DNA of 64,000 bases from contig JAOVFP010000005.1 of NCBI GenBank assembly GCA_025738555.1, forward strand, positions 3,844,001 to 3,908,000. The letters run 5' to 3'. Within the stretch, counting starts at the first letter, position 1, and each line of letters starts with the position of its first letter. The notes beneath the pieces were generated by a model. It was not told the origin of the DNA, made no database searches, and saw only the letters and a list, made by a program, of their open reading frames with translations. This DNA comes from Cyathus striatus. Lineage: Eukaryota; Basidiomycota; Agaricomycetes; Agaricales; Nidulariaceae. Position numbers and translations under genes: made by a program. This document shows positions 61,601 through 64,000 of the stretch, in pieces.

Positions 61601-62030
61601 AGAGCAAGAGGCCATGATCAAGACTTTGAACAAACAACTCACCCACTGTGAAGCTGATTTGCAAAGCCATATAGAAATGGTTACCAATCTGGAAAATTCA
61701 CTTGGAGACTCTGAGAAGAATTGTATGTCGTTATCTTTACATTGCCATTAGTATAACTTACAAATTACTGTAGTACGTGGGGCTCGGATGCGAGCGACGG
61801 AATTAGCTCGTGAAAGAGATGCATTAAATACCAGGATTGAAAGTCTTCGGAATGAACTCTCCGAAGCGAAGCGGGAAGTTGTCACCGTACGACGGTCGAT
61901 TGTCGAAGAGAAACAGTCTCTTGAACAACGACTAGATGAAGAACGAAAAGCTAAGGAACGAGCGCGACAACAGCTTGATTCGCGAATGGAAGAACTGCAA
62001 CGTCGAAAATCCAAATTCGCCTGCCTATAA
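55672..62030 (+). CDS. Kinesin-4 type motor (KIF4/KIF21-like) with long coiled coil; apparent frame breaks
   Basis: Plus-end microtubule motor. The N-terminal motor begins [11 protein letters not shown] and [17 protein letters not shown]. The P-loop [17 protein letters not shown] is near 56065-56115, switch [16 protein letters not shown] near 56515-56560, and switch [13 protein letters not shown] near 56850-56882. After an intron come [40 protein letters not shown] and [20 protein letters not shown], the last typical of kinesin-4. A Ser/Pro/Gly-rich insert of roughly 100 residues lies between switches I and II. The rest (57250-62030) is coiled coil with repeated E/K/L heptads, interrupted by Ser/Pro-rich stretches. 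Frames do not join near 56590-56643, and near 61383-61450 they join only with a non-consensus intron. About 1,900 residues if intact. Confidence 0.88.
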
Positions 62031-62650
62031 TCCCATTTTGTTAATTCTAATTCTACGCGTATGTTTTATACCAATCATCTATTGGATGTGGCGGAGGGCA
62101 CTATTTGACTTCCTGGGGTATAACCAGGTCCACTCCTTCTATGAATTCAGTTTGCGCCTTTCTTGTTTGGCCTGCTAGTGCCTATGTTGTTGATATACCT
62201 AGTCTATTATTTTCTTTTCGTTGTTACATTGGATTATTACTTATACATGGATGCTATTGGAATACCGAGACAGCGACCCGGGGTTAGAAGTGAGACAAGG
62301 TTGGACGTTGACCTTTGAAATTACGTGTGGAAGCGGTAACGTCAGGAAGCCAACATGACGCTAGTTGCTTTCACTCCGCAGTATGCTGCTCAATTTTCCT
62401 TGGCCAAGTGGCAGTTCCTATCATCCGCCGCAATACCCTAAAAATGGGCCTCAGGGAGTCTAAGAGTCATATCATTGCTCAGATAGTCGACGCATCCACT
62501 CCGTTTCTTGTCCGCTTCCACCTCGGAGTCCAGGTGCTAACATCGGTCCGGTGACATACAGGGCTACTGTCGCTCATTCCCTATAAATCTGATAGATCCT
62601 CCAATCATCCATGCCTGCTAGCCTTCATCTTCCCCGCATATCCAAATCCT
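62031..62650. other. Intergenic between kinesin and SDR gene
   Basis: About 620 bp. No gene was seen except an upstream ORF (62611-62769) that overlaps the SDR start in another frame. Confidence 0.4.
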
Positions 62651-62769
62651 ATGTCCTCCCTCCGCGTCTTCCAGCATTCTCTCGCCCTTCCTCCATCTCT
62701 TCGCGTCTCGAAGGCATCTTCCCAAATAAGATGGTCCAGCACCAACTCTCTTCCTCCTTCCAGCGCTAA
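62611..62769 (+). promoter_or_regulatory. Upstream ORF overlapping the SDR start
   Basis: ATG 62611 opens a 52-codon frame ending TAA at 62767-62769, running past the SDR start at 62651 in a different frame. If both are in the mRNA it would reduce translation of the SDR unless scanning is leaky. The transcript start is not known. Confidence 0.35.
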
Positions 62770-64000
62770 GGTGTTGCCTTCATTATCCATGGAGGGAAAG
62801 GTGAGGTCCCACCTGTTATAAACATCTAACTATAATAAACCTCATTCATCTCACTAGGTATGTCTAGTTACTGGCGGTGCAAGAGGCTTAGGAAATGAGT
62901 TTTGCCGCGCTTTCGTACAATCGTATGTGCTTTCCTGCATCATTCCCGCAGTGTAATAAACTGTCTGTGCTAGTGGCTGCACTTCGATTGGCATTGTCGA
63001 TTTGAAGCAGTCCGATGCAACAGAGGCGGCAGAGGAACTTGCTTCTTATGCATGCGGTGTGTGGTTCGATTAGTTTCTCGGGTTGCATTGCTCAAGATGG
63101 TCAAGTTAACAGTGGTTTAAAAAAAGAGGACGTCAACGTCATTGGCATTGAGTGCGATGTCTCGTCGGAATTATCTGTCCAAAAGGCATTTGCTCGGACA
63201 ATAGATCGTTTCGGACGAGTCGATTCTGTTGTCGCTTCAGCCGGTACGGACCATATTCTGACATGAACTTTCTCGCTTATTTAACCAATCATCAGGCATT
63301 GTGGAGAATTACTCGGCTTTTGAGTAAGTGTGGTATAGAAGACTATGGTGCATTGCTGATTTCCACGCCCAGTTATCCGTTCGACCGCATAAAGCGTTTG
63401 TTCGACATTAATGTACACGGGGCGTTCTTCACTGCTCGTGAAGCAGCACGGAACATGATTCCCAATGGTGGTGGCTCTATCGTGCTGATAGCTAGTATGA
63501 GCGCGAATGTAAGCGTTTCAGCTCGTGACTGTTTGATTTAGATTCATAAGGCCTCCAGATTATTAATATTCCCCAGGTTTGTTGCCCGTCGCGCATTATA
63601 AGCGCGTCTTAAGACTGATGTTTTTTTTAGCCTCAAACTCCGTACAACACTTCCAAAGCTGGTAATACCCCTGCTTAGTGACTGTACAAGTGGTTCATAG
63701 TACTGACTGAGTTCACAGCCGTCAAGCATATGGCGGCCAGCTTGGGCGTCGAATGGGCTAAGAAGGGTGTTAGAGTCAATGTATTGAGGTAAGCATTGTT
63801 TCGTACTACTACAAACGGCTTTTATCTCAGAGATATTCAGTCCAGGGTATATGCTTACGAAGCTTACTCGGACTATCCTCGAGAACGATCCTGAACTCAA
63901 AGTAAGTTCGTTGGTCAGATTACCTGTCCTCTGGACCCTAGTTGACCTGTCTAGAAAACTTGGGAGAGCTTGACACCGATGGGTAGAGTATGTCTACACT
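62651..64000 (+). CDS. Short-chain dehydrogenase/reductase, mitochondrial-type N-terminus (3' end off window)
   Basis: Classical SDR with a Rossmann fold. The start at 62651 gives a presequence-like MSSLRVFQHSLALPPSLRVS followed by SQIRWSS. After an intron, VCLVTGGARGLGNEFCRAFV carries the TGxxxGxG NAD(P)-binding motif (near 62870-62895). Then come GIVDLKQSDATEAAEELASY, VIGIECDVSSELSVQKAFAR, VVASAGIVENYSAF, FDINVHGAFFTAREAARNMI and GGGSIVLIASMSAN. The active site TPYNTSKA (Tyr and Lys, near 63640-63660) and VKHMAASLGVEWAKKGVRVN with VLSPGYMLTKLTRTILEND follow. The last visible exon ends TPMGR at a GTATGT donor. I infer a mannitol- or 3-oxoacyl-reductase-like enzyme; the substrate is unknown. 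Confidence 0.92.

Overview
This window looks like a chromosomal segment of a filamentous basidiomycete, most likely an Agaricomycete. Nearly every gene is split by short introns (mostly 48-68 nt, GT...AG, with CTNA-like branch sites). The proteins are typical of fungal nuclear genomes: TIM54, CKS1, COP9 subunit 8, TBCE, arginase and NFS1. A secreted GH6 cellobiohydrolase with a CBM1 module and a secreted type-B carboxylesterase suggest a saprotroph that degrades plant material. I saw no rRNA, tRNA, CRISPR array or intact transposon. All gene models were built by hand from reading frames, splice signals and remembered family motifs; no database was searched.

Layout: phospholipase B (-, cut by the left edge); SNW1/Prp45 splicing factor (+); replication protein A 70 kDa subunit (+); a large unrecognised membrane-anchored protein (+); a gene-poor 1.9 kb stretch with a perfect 41-bp palindrome; CKS1 (-) divergent from the meiotic helicase MER3/HFM1 (+); TIM54 (-); indoleamine 2,3-dioxygenase (-); 3-hydroxyisobutyryl-CoA hydrolase (-) divergent from tubulin chaperone E (+); a two-RRM SR-type protein (-); cysteine desulfurase NFS1 (-); GH6 cellobiohydrolase (-); an unresolved gene (+) tail to tail with NECAP (-); CSN8 (+); an unrecognised protein (-); UBLCP1-type CTD phosphatase (+); NUDT19-like Nudix hydrolase (+); carboxylesterase (-); CWF19-like protein (+); a PLP aminotransferase (-); arginase (+); a long kinesin-4 (+); and a mitochondrial-type SDR (+, cut by the right edge).

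The genes do not form a biosynthetic cluster. They are mostly housekeeping genes with three loose themes: pre-mRNA splicing (SNW1, SR protein, CWF19-like), cell cycle and DNA metabolism (RPA1, CKS1, MER3, kinesin-4), and mitochondrial or amino-acid metabolism (TIM54, NFS1, HIBCH, IDO, arginase, aminotransferase). The most interesting signals are gene architecture and control: three 10-nt micro-exons in two genes, two MluI-type boxes directly upstream of RPA1 and one between CKS1 and MER3, a GC-AG intron, a possible 30-nt intron, and apparent frame breaks in the kinesin and aminotransferase genes. I did not find a convincing undescribed multi-gene system.
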